Assembly (NCBI GenBank): GCA_023053575.1
Contig: JAKZAP010000016.1
Coordinates: 10,806,030-10,870,029, forward strand
DNA: 64,000 nt
Source of the DNA: Branchinecta lynchi
Lineage: Eukaryota > Arthropoda > Branchiopoda > Anostraca > Branchinectidae
Direction: 5' to 3'
Under the pieces are notes generated by a model, which ran no database searches, was not told where the DNA came from, and saw nothing but the letters and a program-made list of their open reading frames with translations. Shown piece after piece: positions 34,005 to 45,309 of this stretch (the stretch's first letter is position 1; every line of letters starts with the position of its first letter). The position numbers were made by a program, and so were the translations under genes.

Positions 34005-34670
34005 ATGTACCGTATGAAATTGGTGTCTCCAGCTTTAGAAATATTCGGAGTGATTATGGAAGTAGGTTACGTTAGTATAAAAAAGATACTGGATGATTGC
34101 GGAGTTGGAGAATTATGGAATGATGGATTAGGAAAGGAGGAAGGAGTGACTAAGATTGTGAAAGAAATACTTAAGAGCCAGGAAGTACAGGTTTGGCACG
34201 CCCAGAAGGACCAGACATGGGGTGTTTAAAGCGGGTCTGTTACAAATAATGATTGAATTGTTGGCAGATTGTCTGCCAATTGGGGATAGAAGACGTTATA
34301 TTGGTAAGTGTAAGCAGAAGTTCGGTCCTTACTTTTGTCCGATGTGTGGGTGCGTGGATGAGAGTGTGATTCACAGGCTTTGCGACTGTATGGAGCTGAG
34401 TGAATGGAGAAAAGAAGAGTATGGTGTGCGTGTATTTGACGAAGAGTGGGTAAAACGAATTTTTAAGGATGAGTGTTTTGCTGGTATAAAGAAAATGGGG
34501 CGATTTTTGAGGCTAGGAATGGAACACAGAAGTAGGTTTTTGGAATAAGTAAAACAAATTAAAAGGAAAAGGGTGTTGTTATATATTAGTGGTTTTTTTT
34601 TGGTTTTTTTTCGTATGTCAAATTTTTGCCATGACCCTCGGGCTGCTTATAGCAATAAAATATCTATCTA
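34005..34670 (+). mobile_element. Non-LTR retrotransposon 3' end with C-terminal zinc finger
   Basis: Two overlapping frames (34005-34229 and 34222-34548) read as one protein broken by a frameshift near 34220. The second encodes CPMCGCVDESVIHRLCDC, a C-x2-C-x8-H-x3-C-type finger like those after the reverse transcriptase of many LINEs, preceded by GDRRRYIGKC. A T-rich 3' UTR with gaccctcgggctgcttatag, caataaaat and a short atctatctat tail follows. It is degenerate and 5'-truncated. The exact clade is not assigned. Confidence 0.65.
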
Positions 34671-34731
34671 TGTAAGACAGGCCATTTAAGAATAAACAAA
34701 TTCTGTTACGGAAGTAGGTTGCCTTGGCATT

Positions 34732-34808
34732 ATAGACATGACGGGTCCTTAAGAACCCAGAGTCACCGCTTTCTAGACAAGTGCTCTGCCGCTGAGCTAG
34801 TAGGGCTT
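34732..34808 (-). pseudogene. tRNA-like sequence, degenerate (possible SINE head)
   Basis: On the minus strand it reads ctagctcagcggcagagc (good A box and D arm), an anticodon-like arm with loop ctagaaa, and a poor B box (gggttcttaaggaccc). The acceptor ends do not pair. It is likely a tRNA pseudogene or a fragment of a tRNA-derived SINE. Confidence 0.5.
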
Positions 34809-36240
34809 TTGAAACCATTACAATAGTCAAATAGAAGCCGGCCATAGGAAGATTGACCCAACCTGAAGGCAAATCGTCTAAGTCAACGGATTGGACCGGG
34901 ATAGATTGTTATTCGGCCCGTCGTTTATACAGAAAACAGTGAAAGTTCGAAGACCAACTAAAACGTAACCAGGACGAAAAGTGGTCTCCATGTATGGGGA
35001 CGCCGATGTATGGGGAGGCCTGAATTTTCACAAAAGTATGTGAAAATTAATGTAAAGTTTTTCTTTTTTTACTGTCCCCACAGGCCCATTCGGGCTTTCC
35101 TGCAGTCAGAGGTATCACCTACATATTTAAAGGATGATAAAAAGGGTTATAAGAGCTCATATAGTTTAGCATGTAAAAGCTAGTTATAATAAAGAGTATT
35201 AAACTAAAAAAAAATAAGCTAAACATGGTTGACTGGTGGTTAACTTGTCTAAGGTATATCAAACGCTTGAATTACTTTGTTTGGACAACCTGAAGATTTC
35301 GACCCACTTTCATAGCTTCTCTATAAATAAGGAACTGATACATCGAACAGACGATGAGGTTCGGTGCTCACGGACTGGAATTCCTGCCCGGATTTCTGGC
35401 ACCATCAAGAATTCCATATAAACTTGAGATATTTTCAACTTGATAATCAAAGTGATAGAACCCGGGCGAAAAGTCCTGACCGTGCGTTCGCGCTATTACG
35501 AAGTGTCCACTTTCATCACTTAAAGTACACCTCGCACTATTTACTCCTTATGTTCCAATGTTCAAAACTATCTCAGTACTGTAGAACTAAGCTCTCCGTT
35601 TAACAAATTATCCCCGGCTTTGGCTGTTTCAAGCCTCTGCTCATACCCGCTGACTTCTCTCTCTTCCCCACAATAGTATTTTAAGCATGGAAAAAGCGAG
35701 GAACGAACTAGTACTGGACCAGGCAGTCAGGTGAACTGAACAATGAGACAACAAAACATCAACAGCGTCAAGCAGGGCAGTTAAAAAAAACACAGCTAAT
35801 GAGTATCAGAGGAAACCAGCAAGAAACTGACTAAGCAAATATCAGAGTACAGACAATACAGACATATATCTATGGAAAGCCCATGCTTAAATCTACTAAA
35901 ACTGGTTGTAAAGTTAGAAAATTCCAAGAAATCGCAGAGACAAACCAGAAATTATATTTGTTTAAAAAAAAAAAAAAAAAATCAGAGCAACCCAATATGA
36001 CACTGGGTAATCCAGTAACAGTGAATCATATATCGTTTAAAAGCACAGGCTTCACTTTACCTGTAGTAGTTGGCAGAGTAGCAGAATCCTATTAAACAAC
36101 ACAGATAACAATACAATAAATTTGTTTGCTTTTTCGGAGACACAGTGGCTGAGAAGTGCCAAGCCAATAGCAGAGATAAATACATAATTCAAGGGACTGA
36201 CAGAGAAAACCCTTTGTTACCCTAAAAGAATTGGAAATTA
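34809..36240. other. Intron stretch with family D fragment
   Basis: Holds a family D copy at about 35525-35660 and a piece of the 19 kb-type repeat at 35350-35490. Otherwise unrecognised, with a poly-A tract near 35965. Confidence 0.45.
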
Positions 36241-37010
36241 GATGGGACTACTGGATCCGGCGCCATTTTTATGAGACTGGCGGTTCGAAACAGTGAGACT
36301 GGTGTGTTCCGCGAAAGAGACTGGTGGACCACATTCCCCAACCTGAAATCGTTTACACAATTTGACTGGATCCGGGAGGGAAGATTCAAGGAATTCCGGT
36401 GATGTCAGTTTGGGGGATTTTCGCGACGAAACTTGGGAGGCATATCAGGGAACCGACAAAACTAACTTGGAAACAATCAGTTTCTCAATCCGACGATCCT
36501 GGGGGGGGGGTGAAAGGCGGGGTACTCTGGAAAATTGAGTAGTGCGTAACTTTCGAACGGGTGTAACTTTCGAGCTATGGGGGAGTTGGGGGGGGGGGCC
36601 GGAAATGTCGAGAACCGGTTAGAACGGAGGGATCAGATTGAAACTTGCTGCAAAAAACAAGCATCTGCCCTAGATAAATCGTTTACATAGTTGGACGGGA
36701 TCCGGACCCTTGCCCCCCCCCCCAAGGGGGAGGGGAGTTTCCCTGAATTCCGGTGATGTCAGTTTTGGTGATTTTCGCGACGGGAACTTGGGAGGCATAT
36801 CAGGATCCGATCAAACTGACTTGTAAATAAAAATTTACTCGATTCGATAGTCGTGGGGGGAGTGGAGGGAGGGGGAATCCAGAATATTGAGTTATGCGTA
36901 ACTTTAGAACGGGTGATCGGATTTGAGTGAAATTTAATAATAGAACAAATGACATGTCTCTGGTGAACTTTTTATGTTCGAACCTAAACCGACAACAGTT
37001 GGGGGGGGGG
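36241..37010 (+). repeat. Family A repeat, partial copy
   Basis: Three diverged units with gacgaaacttgggaggcata, tgggggagttgggggg and gtaactttcgaacgggtg blocks, as in the 2932-5649 element. It abuts a family C element at 37011. Confidence 0.75.
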
Positions 37011-38401
37011 GGATCCCAAAACGTAAGTTTGGAATCCCAAAACGTAAGTGGAGGGATACTTATGACATCGCAAAAGTTGCCCGTCTGTCCGCACGATAAC
37101 TCTCGAAGGGATTGAGATATTTTCATGAAACTTGGTGGGAGGATCCTTTGGGTCAAAGTACAAGTCAAGTTCGAAGATGGGCTTTGTAGCCCTATATTTG
37201 AGGGTGGGGGAGTGGTTTCAAATTGGGGGGCACAAAAAATATTTTTTGAAAGCTATTGAGACAGTTAATTTAGGGGTAAGGAGACATGCTGAATTCGAAT
37301 ATGAAATTTATTTTCTCGCAGGACAAACAGTTCACCCGGAATCTGGCGAAAACCGGAAAATTTGTGAAAAGTAAAAGTTTAGTATGAAGTTGATTCGAGC
37401 TTCGATTTAGGGGCAAGGAGACTTGTTGAGTCCGAATAAAATTTATTTTCTCGCCGGACAATTAGTTCGGCCGGAACCCGGCCAAAACCGGAGAATCTGT
37501 TAAAAGTAAAACAGTCCCTTATTAATAACAAAACCGAAGTTGACCAAAATACAGAAAAAAACCTTCCCTGTCATCGCACCAATCATGCAGCAAAAATAGC
37601 GGCCATGTCAAAAATTAAATCTCAGGACTAGTTTTTTCGTTATAAAAGTATTTGAAAGTAATTTGCCCTAATAAGATATTTATAGTCGGTAGAAGCTTCA
37701 GTTATTTATTAAAGGTTAGTTTCCTTCCCCGACGTTGACCCAGAAGATTGACAGCCTGACGAGGACCCTTGCCAAGAAGGGCCGAAATATCGCTGATGAA
37801 GAATCGTAGCTGACGTATATCCGTTGTAAACATTGCTTGAAAAAAAAAGAGTTTTATTTAAATTTGATAAGATGTTCGGTTTGCAGGTAAGAAAACATGC
37901 CAATTCGACAATCATTTTCTCACCGGATGTATAAATCGCTCGGAATCCGGCTGAAATCGGAAAATTGGTTGAAAGTAAAAGTTTAATCTGAAGTTGATCA
38001 GAGGTTGGATGTAAGGGTAAGGAGACATGCCGAATTTGTTTTTGAGCTTTAGTTTTTGCCAGACAAGTAGTTTGTCCGGAATCCGGCCGAAACCGGAAGT
38101 CGGGCAGAAGTAAGGAAGGCTATGGGGTAAACCATCTGCTGAATCCATATTTGAACATTTGACAGCGCAAAACGGATATCTAAATATATCTGAACTTGTT
38201 GAAATTCAGCTGGCGTATCCGGTTTGCACTGTCAAGTACGAACTTGGTCTTCTCCGATTTTTACCATTGGCCTTAACCTGTTTGTAAATGTTACAAGTAA
38301 AAATGTTTAAGACGTCTGTTGAAGACCGAATATCTACAAGACCGAATTGTCGGGAGCAAATATTAAAATTTTGGGATCCCATCGAAACCTTTGGTCTTGT
38401 T
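37011..38401 (+). mobile_element. Family C element, copy 3 (with nested family R)
   Basis: Left end ggatcccaaaacgtaag (duplicated: aatcccaaaacgtaagtgg), then the gtctgtccgcacgataactc block, internal units, and right end gggatcccatcgaaacc then tttggtcttgtt. A family R copy interrupts it at about 37693-37860. Confidence 0.82.
37693..37860 (+). repeat. Family R repeat with hammerhead-like core
   Basis: Core at 37756-37788: CTGACGAG, then a hairpin with loop gccaag, then CGAAAT. The family flanks agattgacag and gctgacgtatatccgttgt surround it. Confidence 0.75.
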
Positions 38402-38733
38402 ATTAAATGATTCATCTCAACTTATGACAGCGGATTCAACAGCTATGGGGGAGTTGGGAGGGGATGATCGGAAATCTCAAGAAACGGTTAGAATGGAGGG
38501 ATCTGAGTTAAACTTGTTGGGAAGAACAAGCATTCATTCTAGATGAATCATTTGCACAATTTGACTGGTGCCGGACACTTGGGGTGGGGTGTTGGAGGGG
38601 GGCCTTTCGGAACTCCTATGATGGGGTTTTCCAAGACGAAACTTGGGAGGCATATCAGGGACCCGATCAATCTGACAGTGCCCTTACCTACTACATACAG
38701 CTGCACGTGTCATTTGAGCTTACAGCTCTTGTT
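38402..38733 (+). repeat. Family A short copy abutting family C
   Basis: Begins right after the family C end (attaaatgattcatctcaac) and ends cagctcttgtt. The same family C plus family A junction recurs at 62409-62410, so the two were mobilised or duplicated together. Confidence 0.75.
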
Positions 38734-40230
38734 ATTCTAGCAGACATATGGAAAATTCGAAGAAAAATCAAACTAATTATTTGCATATTTCTTTAAGTAT
38801 TTTTTTTGTTTCTGTTTTTTCAAGTCCAAAGAATTAAGAATGTAAACTAGATCACAATAAACGACGTAAATTATACTAATTCATTATATTGATTTCTTCA
38901 AGATTCTGAAATTGAGCTAAATAATATTCAGCTTTCGAGACCAAAAAATGTTAAACTGACCGATGATTTCTTCTTCCGACATATCCAGACGTCCACATGG
39001 TGATATACTTAGTTGTTTTAATCCGTTTTTAATCCTCTTACATGCTACTCGATCTTCTCGAAGATTTAGTAATCTTTTGACCACCGCCAGGAGATCAACG
39101 AATAGTTGATTATCAATGGCGGATTTGCTTTCAGGAGTGAATTGTGTTCAAGTAATTTGCGGATAACGCTGGCTACTGTCAAGATTTTGGGAAATCAAAA
39201 GTAACAGTGTGTAAAAATTCAACCCATCTCCCACCTTCTCGGCCCACAGAAATCAAAGTCTTTAAAACTCCGAAGATTGAATCATCCGTGTTGAGCCGGA
39301 TATTGCTCAACAGAATATCCTTATCAACTCCGAATGGAACCTGACTGAACTTGACAGCAAACCATCTTTACATTCGATTGGCCTCAGCTTTCCAAGTCAT
39401 CTGCTTGGAAGCTTGCCCAGGACCAATGTACATTTTGAAACAGTAAATTTATTGCTAGATTTATCCCCAAGCAAATAACGATATCATAAATATTGCGGTC
39501 TCTATATCTTTGCTGCCAAAATCGTTCATGCGGTAAGATCGGCTGGGATTATGTCAGTTCCCGATTCTAGAACCCGAGTTGAGAAAGAAAGACGGAAGAA
39601 GCCGGTATTTTAAAAATAACATTTACCTGTTTACCGAAATGGTCGCCAATTGCTTAGGATAGCGTGTGTTGGCATTCAAAGAGTATTGCACGAAGAGTAA
39701 GTGACACACAGTCTATCACAGCAACACTAGCTCCACTAGCGGATACGAACATCCCTACCGAAAGTCAACCAATCGCAGAGCAGAACTATTTTGCTCTGAC
39801 CAATCGTTAACGAGCGCTATCTAGTCTACGTCCGCCACTGCACGCGAACAAAGCGACGGAGGCCCATTTTCGTTGCATGGGAAGGATAGATCTTCACAGT
39901 ACTCTCTAGAGTTATTTTTTTCTGGTGCATTCAGAGTCAGGACTTGCAGTCGGATGTGAGTTTTCTCCTTCACTCCAGTATTTCTCCATAGATATACACT
40001 TATCTTGCATTCGATATCTTATCGAACTGTGTTTATCCGTAGCTTTAAATTCCCTTCATCCCAATAAGTACAAATTAACGTTACAGTTCATTCAACCCTT
40101 ACGATAGGTCGATTCTCTCACGCCTATGCCTGACCCCTTCAGACTGATGTAAGCGTAAAGTTGCAGAATTTCATTTTTTTTCTTTCCAGCTTTTCATCAT
40201 TTTTACAGAAGTCCAAAAATAAAGGAGTCG
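38734..40230. other. Unannotated intron stretch
   Basis: No exon was recognised on either strand. A segment near 39720-39920 (gcaacactagctccactagcg) weakly resembles the element at 44786-45135. Confidence 0.4.
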
Positions 40231-40440
40231 TAATTCCAAAATTTTATTAAACCTTGAATGTTTTATTACAGGTGTGTTCTTCCCCAATGTTGCCTCTGAA
40301 CATTGACAGCCTGACGAGGACCTTTGCCAAGAAGGGCCGAAATATGGCTGCCAAAGCATCATAGCTGACGTATCCGTTTTATGCTTATTTGAATATATGT
40401 TTCAAAGTCAGCTTGGGCTCAAGGAAAATTAAGTGCGGTG
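40230..40440 (+). repeat. Family R repeat with hammerhead-like core
   Basis: Core at 40311-40342 (CTGACGAG...CGAAAT), with downstream gctgacgtatccgtttta and caaagtcagcttgggctcaa. It ends in aattaagtgcggtgtcgtta, which recurs at 40846-40867. Confidence 0.75.
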
Positions 40441-40632
40441 TCGTTAGAGGGCTCAGATGAAATGGCCCTTCTTGGCAAGGATCCTCGTCAGGCTGTCAAT
40501 CTTCAGGGTCAACGAAGGGGAAGAACGAACCTGTAATGTTTTATTACAGGTTGGTTCTTTTTTTAATTTAACTGTTCCTATGACCAGCTTCTACCGTACT
40601 ATTGTAGTGGTTTCCGAACTCTGTTCTCAAGC
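40441..40632 (-). repeat. Family R fragment, reverse orientation
   Basis: The minus-strand core at about 40465-40495 keeps CTGACGAG and the hairpin but lacks the GAAA element. Upstream family sequence (acctgtaat, gaagaacgaacc) follows to about 40560. Confidence 0.65.
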
Positions 40633-40705
40633 CCCTCGGTAGCTCAGTTGGTAGAGCGCCTGCCTTGTAAGCAGAGGGTCCTGGGTTCAAATCCCGGCTG
40701 AGGAG
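40633..40705 (+). tRNA. tRNA-Thr (anticodon TGT)
   Basis: A 73-nt cloverleaf can be drawn. The D arm contains tagctcagttggtagagc (A box), the anticodon loop is cttgtaa with TGT at 34-36 (decoding ACA), the T arm is ctggg/cccgg with ggttcaaatcc (B box). The acceptor stem pairs at positions 2-7 but 1:72 is a C-A mismatch, and 27:43 is also mismatched. A run of five T residues at 40708-40712 is a Pol III terminator. It lies inside a ZP gene intron on the opposite strand and is bracketed by family R sequences, so it could also be the head of a tRNA-derived repeat. Confidence 0.8.
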
Positions 40706-41025
40706 CATTTTTGTCTTTCAGTTCACTACTTATAAAATTTGGTGTTCTTATTCTTTAGCTGAGGTATCCGTTTTATGCATTATTTGCATTATTTTTCAAA
40801 GTCAGCTTGGGCTGAAGGAATATTCAGTGAATCATGGCAAGCGGAAAATTAAGTGCGGTGTCGTTAGAGGGCTCAGACATGGCGAAAATAATCGAGTCCA
40901 AATATTTGTTTTCGTTATCGATTTACATTGCGATACGATATTCGATATACGTTACGATATTCGATATATGTTACGATATTCGATACAGATATTTGGTCTG
41001 ATATATCGAACATCACCTAGCATCA
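40706..41025. repeat. Family R 3' part and degenerate gatattcgatat repeats
   Basis: 40755-40870 repeats the family R 3' part (gaggtatccgttttatgc, caaagtcagcttgggctgaa, aattaagtgcggtgtcgtta). 40925-40985 holds a short tandem array of tacgatattcgatata. Confidence 0.7.
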
Positions 41026-41522
41026 CCGCACTGTCAGGAGTTTCATAACAGACAAACACAAGGATGCGTCGTTTCAACAGACAATACGTAATAGACAACA
41101 TAAACTTTATGCATAAGAAGCATTGCCAGGAAGGGCAAACAAAAACTGCCAAAAACCATCTGCTGACTTTTTTGTTTGTCGATGATGTCGGAGAATTCAG
41201 CGGATACTTTTTTGGCAGAATATAAGGTTTGAAGCCAAGCTGACCATTCACTACGAAAGAAATAGAAAACCGTGATTTTCGGGGTTTTTTTTTGTTTAGC
41301 GGATAATTAGCTGATCAAGAAAAAAAAAAACCGAAAATCACGGTTTTCTATTTCTTTTTTTGGCAGATTTTCAGCTCTTCCTGGGGATGCTTGTTATGCA
41401 TAACATTTCATGCATACCGTTTTCAAACACAACAGATAACATCCCAAGTGATGTTTGTCACGTGCTGTCTGTTGAAACCGCGCATCCTTGTGTAGTCTGT
41501 TATGAAACTTATGACAGTGCGG
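41026..41522. mobile_element. Inverted-repeat element with nested palindrome
   Basis: Ends ccgcactgtcaggagtttca and tgaaacttatgacagtgcgg are inverted over roughly 60 bp with mismatches. A second, near-perfect palindrome at about 41256-41357 (agaaatagaaaaccgtgatt and its complement) sits within. Related sequence occurs at 53625-53965 and, for the inner part, 63865-64000. Confidence 0.8.
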
Positions 41523-41670
41523 CCACGTGCAGAATTGATGGTCCCCGGGTTCTCTGTAATGTGTGTGTTGGGTGACTCGAACCGTTTGCGCTGATCATCT
41601 TGTAAACAGACTGTCGCAATTGGACTGCTCTTGCAGCCATTAAGCTAACCGACAGAAATCCAACACTTAC

Positions 41671-41810
41671 CCTGAGCCTATGTAACCGGAAGTAACTACC
41701 GCCTCACCCGGTCCGGCTAGCATACAAGTCAAATTATATCTCTTATCCTTTGACGTCTGAACAAGTTCGCTGAACTGAACCACCACAATGTTGGTCAGAA
41801 TATCTCCATA
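41671..41810 (-). CDS. PAN-ZP protein exon: second half of ZP-N
   Basis: 140 nt, phase 0 in, phase 2 out; acceptor with a long T tract then cag, donor gtaagtg. It encodes YGDILTNIVVVQFSELVQTS, then KDKRYNLTCMLAGPGEAVVT and SGYIGS. The KDKRYNLTC strand supplies the fourth conserved ZP-N cysteine (visible residue 143). Open sequence runs past the acceptor into the intron and is not coding. Confidence 0.93.
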
Positions 41811-41908
41811 CTGAAAAAAAAAAATATTCAAAGAACTAAATGTTAACTGACTAAAGAGGATTCCTAGATAGTATAGGGTTGGGTAGGGTGATGGTCTCGG
41901 CCTACTTA

Positions 41909-42205
41909 GAGCGCGTTCCACCCTACTTACCATAGTTATACGCATGACATCACGAAGTTTGGCTTTTTGCCGTCAAGGCTGGAGCGATTTTTCTATTTTC
42001 CAGCAGAATGTCATGCCACAGGCGAATCCGACCACTCACGTTACAGAGATGCGTAGTTACCCCGCTCAATACGCTCAATACGCTAAATAATTACTATTAG
42101 TTACTATTTCGAGAAGGTTCGAACGGTCAGCGTAGTAACTTTTTACGAGATTGGAACGAAAATAGTAACTAATAGTTAATACTGTTAGCAGGGTGAAACC
42201 CGCTC
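41909..42205 (+). mobile_element. Family M MITE, copy 2
   Basis: Starts gagcgcgttccaccctac and ends gggtgaaacccgctc, flanked by TTA on both sides (41906-41908 and 42206-42208). The interior matches the other family M copies. Confidence 0.88.
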
Positions 42206-42629
42206 TTAAACTCTCTAGCTCTACTTTCTAGAGGATAACGACCTATTTTTGGCATTAAATTATTATTGTTTTTCTACGTTTCTATATGCTTTTTGCACCA
42301 GTTTTATTGAATCGATGGAGATAAAAGCGAACAGCTGACATGGAACCAATCAGATGGGCTCGCTCTACTTAGAAATCTCCTCGAACAAAACTCCGTTTCC
42401 TAAAGAACTAGCTTTCTGAGGGGATCAAATGTATCCAGAAGGTATCCGCTGAAATTGCGTCACTGACCAGCCTCTGACCATTCCCTAGAAGAACACGACT
42501 GAGAAAATATCAACCAAGAAATTGATCCCGATTCAAACCCTTTAGTCGGTTTTTGAGGTTAAATTAAAGGCGGAAACCAGGAAAAGGTCAACCTCGGCCT
42601 GTAATTCGGTTTCACTTCTTTATTCTTAA

Positions 42630-42821
42630 AGTTGTCTGTACATCGCAAAATCACTGAAGGAAAAAGATGAAGAACTTGATAAGAGCAGCCCATTTGTGAA
42701 TCGGTATGGACTTAAAGGACACCTGAACAATGAAACCATACTTGAACGCACCATGGAGAATGCATTTACAGACATGGCCACGGAGAGCATTCTTCTCCTG
42801 AGCGTGACGTTTTCAAAATAG
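42630..42821 (+). other. Unassigned exon-like open frame
   Basis: Open without ATG from an acceptor-like ttctttattcttaaag to TAG at 42819-42821, about 63 codons. It reads CLYIAKSLKEKDEELDKSS, then PFVNRYGLKGHLNNETILER and TMENAFTDMATESILLLSV. Composition looks protein-like, but it crosses the left end of the TTAA-flanked element at 42716, so it may be chance or a captured fragment. Not recognised. Confidence 0.2.
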
Positions 42822-43155
42822 GGATGTTCATTCCCGGAGGTTTGCACATGCAGACTCCAAGACAAAAAGCGCAATTCATTCAAATCTTGGACAGCGCTGG
42901 ACCGATCGTATTGGAATTTCTTCTAGATATACGTTTGGGCTTAACTGGTTGAAAAATATTCCAGAAGAAGGGTTGATTGAAGACATATTTCCTTTCTAAA
43001 ATTGTTCGGTACTGAAATAAGGACAGATACAAAACTGGAGCAAAAATCATAGCTTGGAAACACTATTTCGTATTTGGATTGGGTTTTCTGCAGGCAATGT
43101 TAACGGAAGTCATACAGATAGGAATGATGCTTGGTACTCTTCATTCAGGTGTCCT
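42716..43155. mobile_element. TTAA-flanked inverted-repeat element
   Basis: 440 bp with ends aggacacctgaa/ttcaggtgtcct bounded by TTAA (42712-42715 and 43156-43159). This fits a piggyBac- or Kolobok-type non-autonomous element. No transposase was found. Confidence 0.7.
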
Positions 43156-43466
43156 TTAAGCATATATATATAGTAGTCTCGGCATTTTCAAACATGTGTA
43201 CACACCACAGAAATTCGTCCTGACGGCATACATAATCCCTTGCGATGCAAAAGGATCCAAGCTCCTCGTACAACACGTTCTACACGCTGCACAAGGCAAG
43301 AGGCCTGCCTTTTACCCTTGCCGTCTCACGCTAAACTGAAATTCGCCTGTCACATCCAAAGATCATTTGCTCTTAGTATATTTGGTCAAACCAAACTGTC
43401 TTCAATAATTTATGTATCCGGTCACTGGTCAGCTTTTAGAGCTGTGCGTTACAGCTGGAAAATAAT

Positions 43467-43796
43467 GCCCGGGCCACATTCAGTCACATCTTTATGTAAT
43501 TTGGTTCTTTAATTTGGTTATTACCACTCTTACGTTTCATCCTGGTCACACCTGGAACGAAGAAATTCAAGATATTTTACCACCATCATCACTCAAGCGT
43601 AAACAAAACTGGCTAAAATCAGCGACTCTGGTCTGTGATTGGTCCAAACACTTCAAAGATACGTTTCAAAATGGCGGACATGGATTTTTCCATCTCGACA
43701 ATCTTACGTTTTTAACGTCTTTTCTTCCCAATTTCGACCGTAAGACGGCCTTATTACCGGTGTTATTACTAGGTGTGACTATAGTGGGGCCCGGGC
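43467..43796. mobile_element. MITE with GCCCGGGCC ends
   Basis: 330 bp bounded by inverted gcccgggccaca/gtggggcccgggc and a 5-bp direct repeat ataat (43462-43466 and 43797-43801). The outer ~25 bp are imperfectly inverted (agtcaca/tgtgact). The 111-residue frame inside has no transposase signature. Confidence 0.75.
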
Positions 43797-43856
43797 ATAA
43801 TGTTCTGAAGACAAGGGTGCTGGAGTCACCTTTCGCGGTTTGTATTTAGTGTTTCG

Positions 43857-44211
43857 TTAGCCCATTTCGAGGAAATAACTGTGTCTCCATGTGTATATCA
43901 ATCGCCTCTGGAACACTACCATATTAGAACAAGGAGATCCGTTATCAAGATCGTAATAACCGTTATGGTTCCCAATGTGAAATACCATGCTTAGGGGCGT
44001 ACGCAAGGTAGCCCGTACATTGCATGCAGATTTTCTGCAATTCCGAGAGTTCTGCAGGGTTCCGGATTCCTGCTTTTTTTTTTTTTTTTTTTTCTTTCGT
44101 TCTTGATCTTTTTAGCAATACAAATATAAATATCATCTAAAAACCAAAAGGTTTGTTTATTCCAAGAACCAACTGCCACTGACCAAACGAAGAGCTTAAA
44201 GAAGTCTTTGT
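43857..44211. other. Intron stretch with poly-T tract
   Basis: A T run at about 44073-44092. Nothing else was recognised. Confidence 0.4.
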
Positions 44212-44507
44212 GAGCGTGTTCCATCCTTCTACAAATAGTAACTATTAGTTTTTCCAACCTCACAAAAAGCTACTACGCTGACTGTTACAACCTTCTCGAA
44301 ATAGTAACTAATAGTAATTATTTGCTTACCACGCTCGGGAGCGTAGTAAGCGTAGTAACTACGGATCTCTGTAACGTGATTGGTTGGATTCCCCCGTGGC
44401 ATGATATTCTGCTGGAAAATAGAAAAATTGTTCCAGCCTTGACGGCAAAATGCCAGAATTCGTGACGTCATGCGCAGTAACAACGGTAAGTAGGATGGAA
44501 CACGCTC
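44212..44507 (-). mobile_element. Family M MITE, copy 3 (reverse)
   Basis: Starts gagcgtgttccatccttc and ends aggatggaacacgctc; the interior is the reverse complement of copies 1, 2 and 5. No clear target duplication. Confidence 0.88.
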
Positions 44508-44589
44508 TTTATCTCCCTTCGTTGCGTATCATGATGTTGACGGTTCTTTATGACAACTCATCAGAAAAACTGGCTATGCCAATTTGTCC

Positions 44590-45135
44590 GTGTTTCCGCT
44601 AGGGTTCAACAGGCCTGGAAAAGGTCTTAACACAGCCAAAGTCTTAGATAATTTGTTAAAAGCAGAGCCTAGTTTTTTAGTATTTGAATATTTTAAAATA
44701 CTGGAACATAGACAGTAAGTAGTGCGAGGGGTTCTTTAAAGGCCGTAGTTATCCTTTCCTCTGGTTTTAGATTCGCCCGCATCAAAGCAAAATAACCCCA
44801 AGGAGTAGCGCCAAGACTTGAAAAAAGCGACAGACTCGAATAGCAGAAACACTAGCACCACTAGCGATAGAGCACGTAACTACTGGAACTCAATCTGTCG
44901 TCCACCAGCGCTGGCTCCAATAACTCCGTATCCCGAACACAGCAACACACAACCTCCCATGTTTCCTCGATGTGTGTAGACCGCACTGAGCTGGACTAGA
45001 AATTTTTTAAACTCGCAAGTTTTTCTCACTTCGAGTTTCGCGAGCGTGGTGGGCGGCTCTACGAGTAAGGCCCGTTTCCAATGCGTAGAAAGCATAGGTC
45101 TTGGCGCTAGGTACTCCCTAGTGTTATTTTGCTCT
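44590..45135. repeat. Family D fragment and an inverted-repeat element
   Basis: 44600-44740 is family D in reverse. 44786-45135 is bounded by imperfect inverted repeats (gcaaaataaccccaaggagt and actccctagtgttattttgc, with gcgccaagac/gtcttggcgc inside), probably another MITE. Confidence 0.6.
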
Positions 45136-45309
45136 AGCCCACATACTACAAGAGCCATAGATTTCAAACAGTTGCTAAGCAACTAAACTACTTCACTTCC
45201 TTTCAAAGAGACGCGAATTATATCGATAGCTTCTCGGCAAGAAATACAGCGAAACCTGAAAATTCGATCAAATTTTAAATGCTACTGCACGAACAGCTGT
45301 CATGGTTTC

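Noticed and set aside
34732..34808. Functional tRNA on the minus strand
   Set aside because: B box and acceptor stem are broken; retained only as a tRNA-like pseudogene.
41667..41945. The 92-residue minus-strand ORF beginning upstream of the ZP-N exon
   Set aside because: The N-terminal 45 or so residues are intron and part of a family M MITE; coding begins at 41810.
43514..43849. 111-residue ORF overlapping the GCCCGGGCC-ended MITE
   Set aside because: It crosses the right end of the MITE and its target duplication, and shows no domain.
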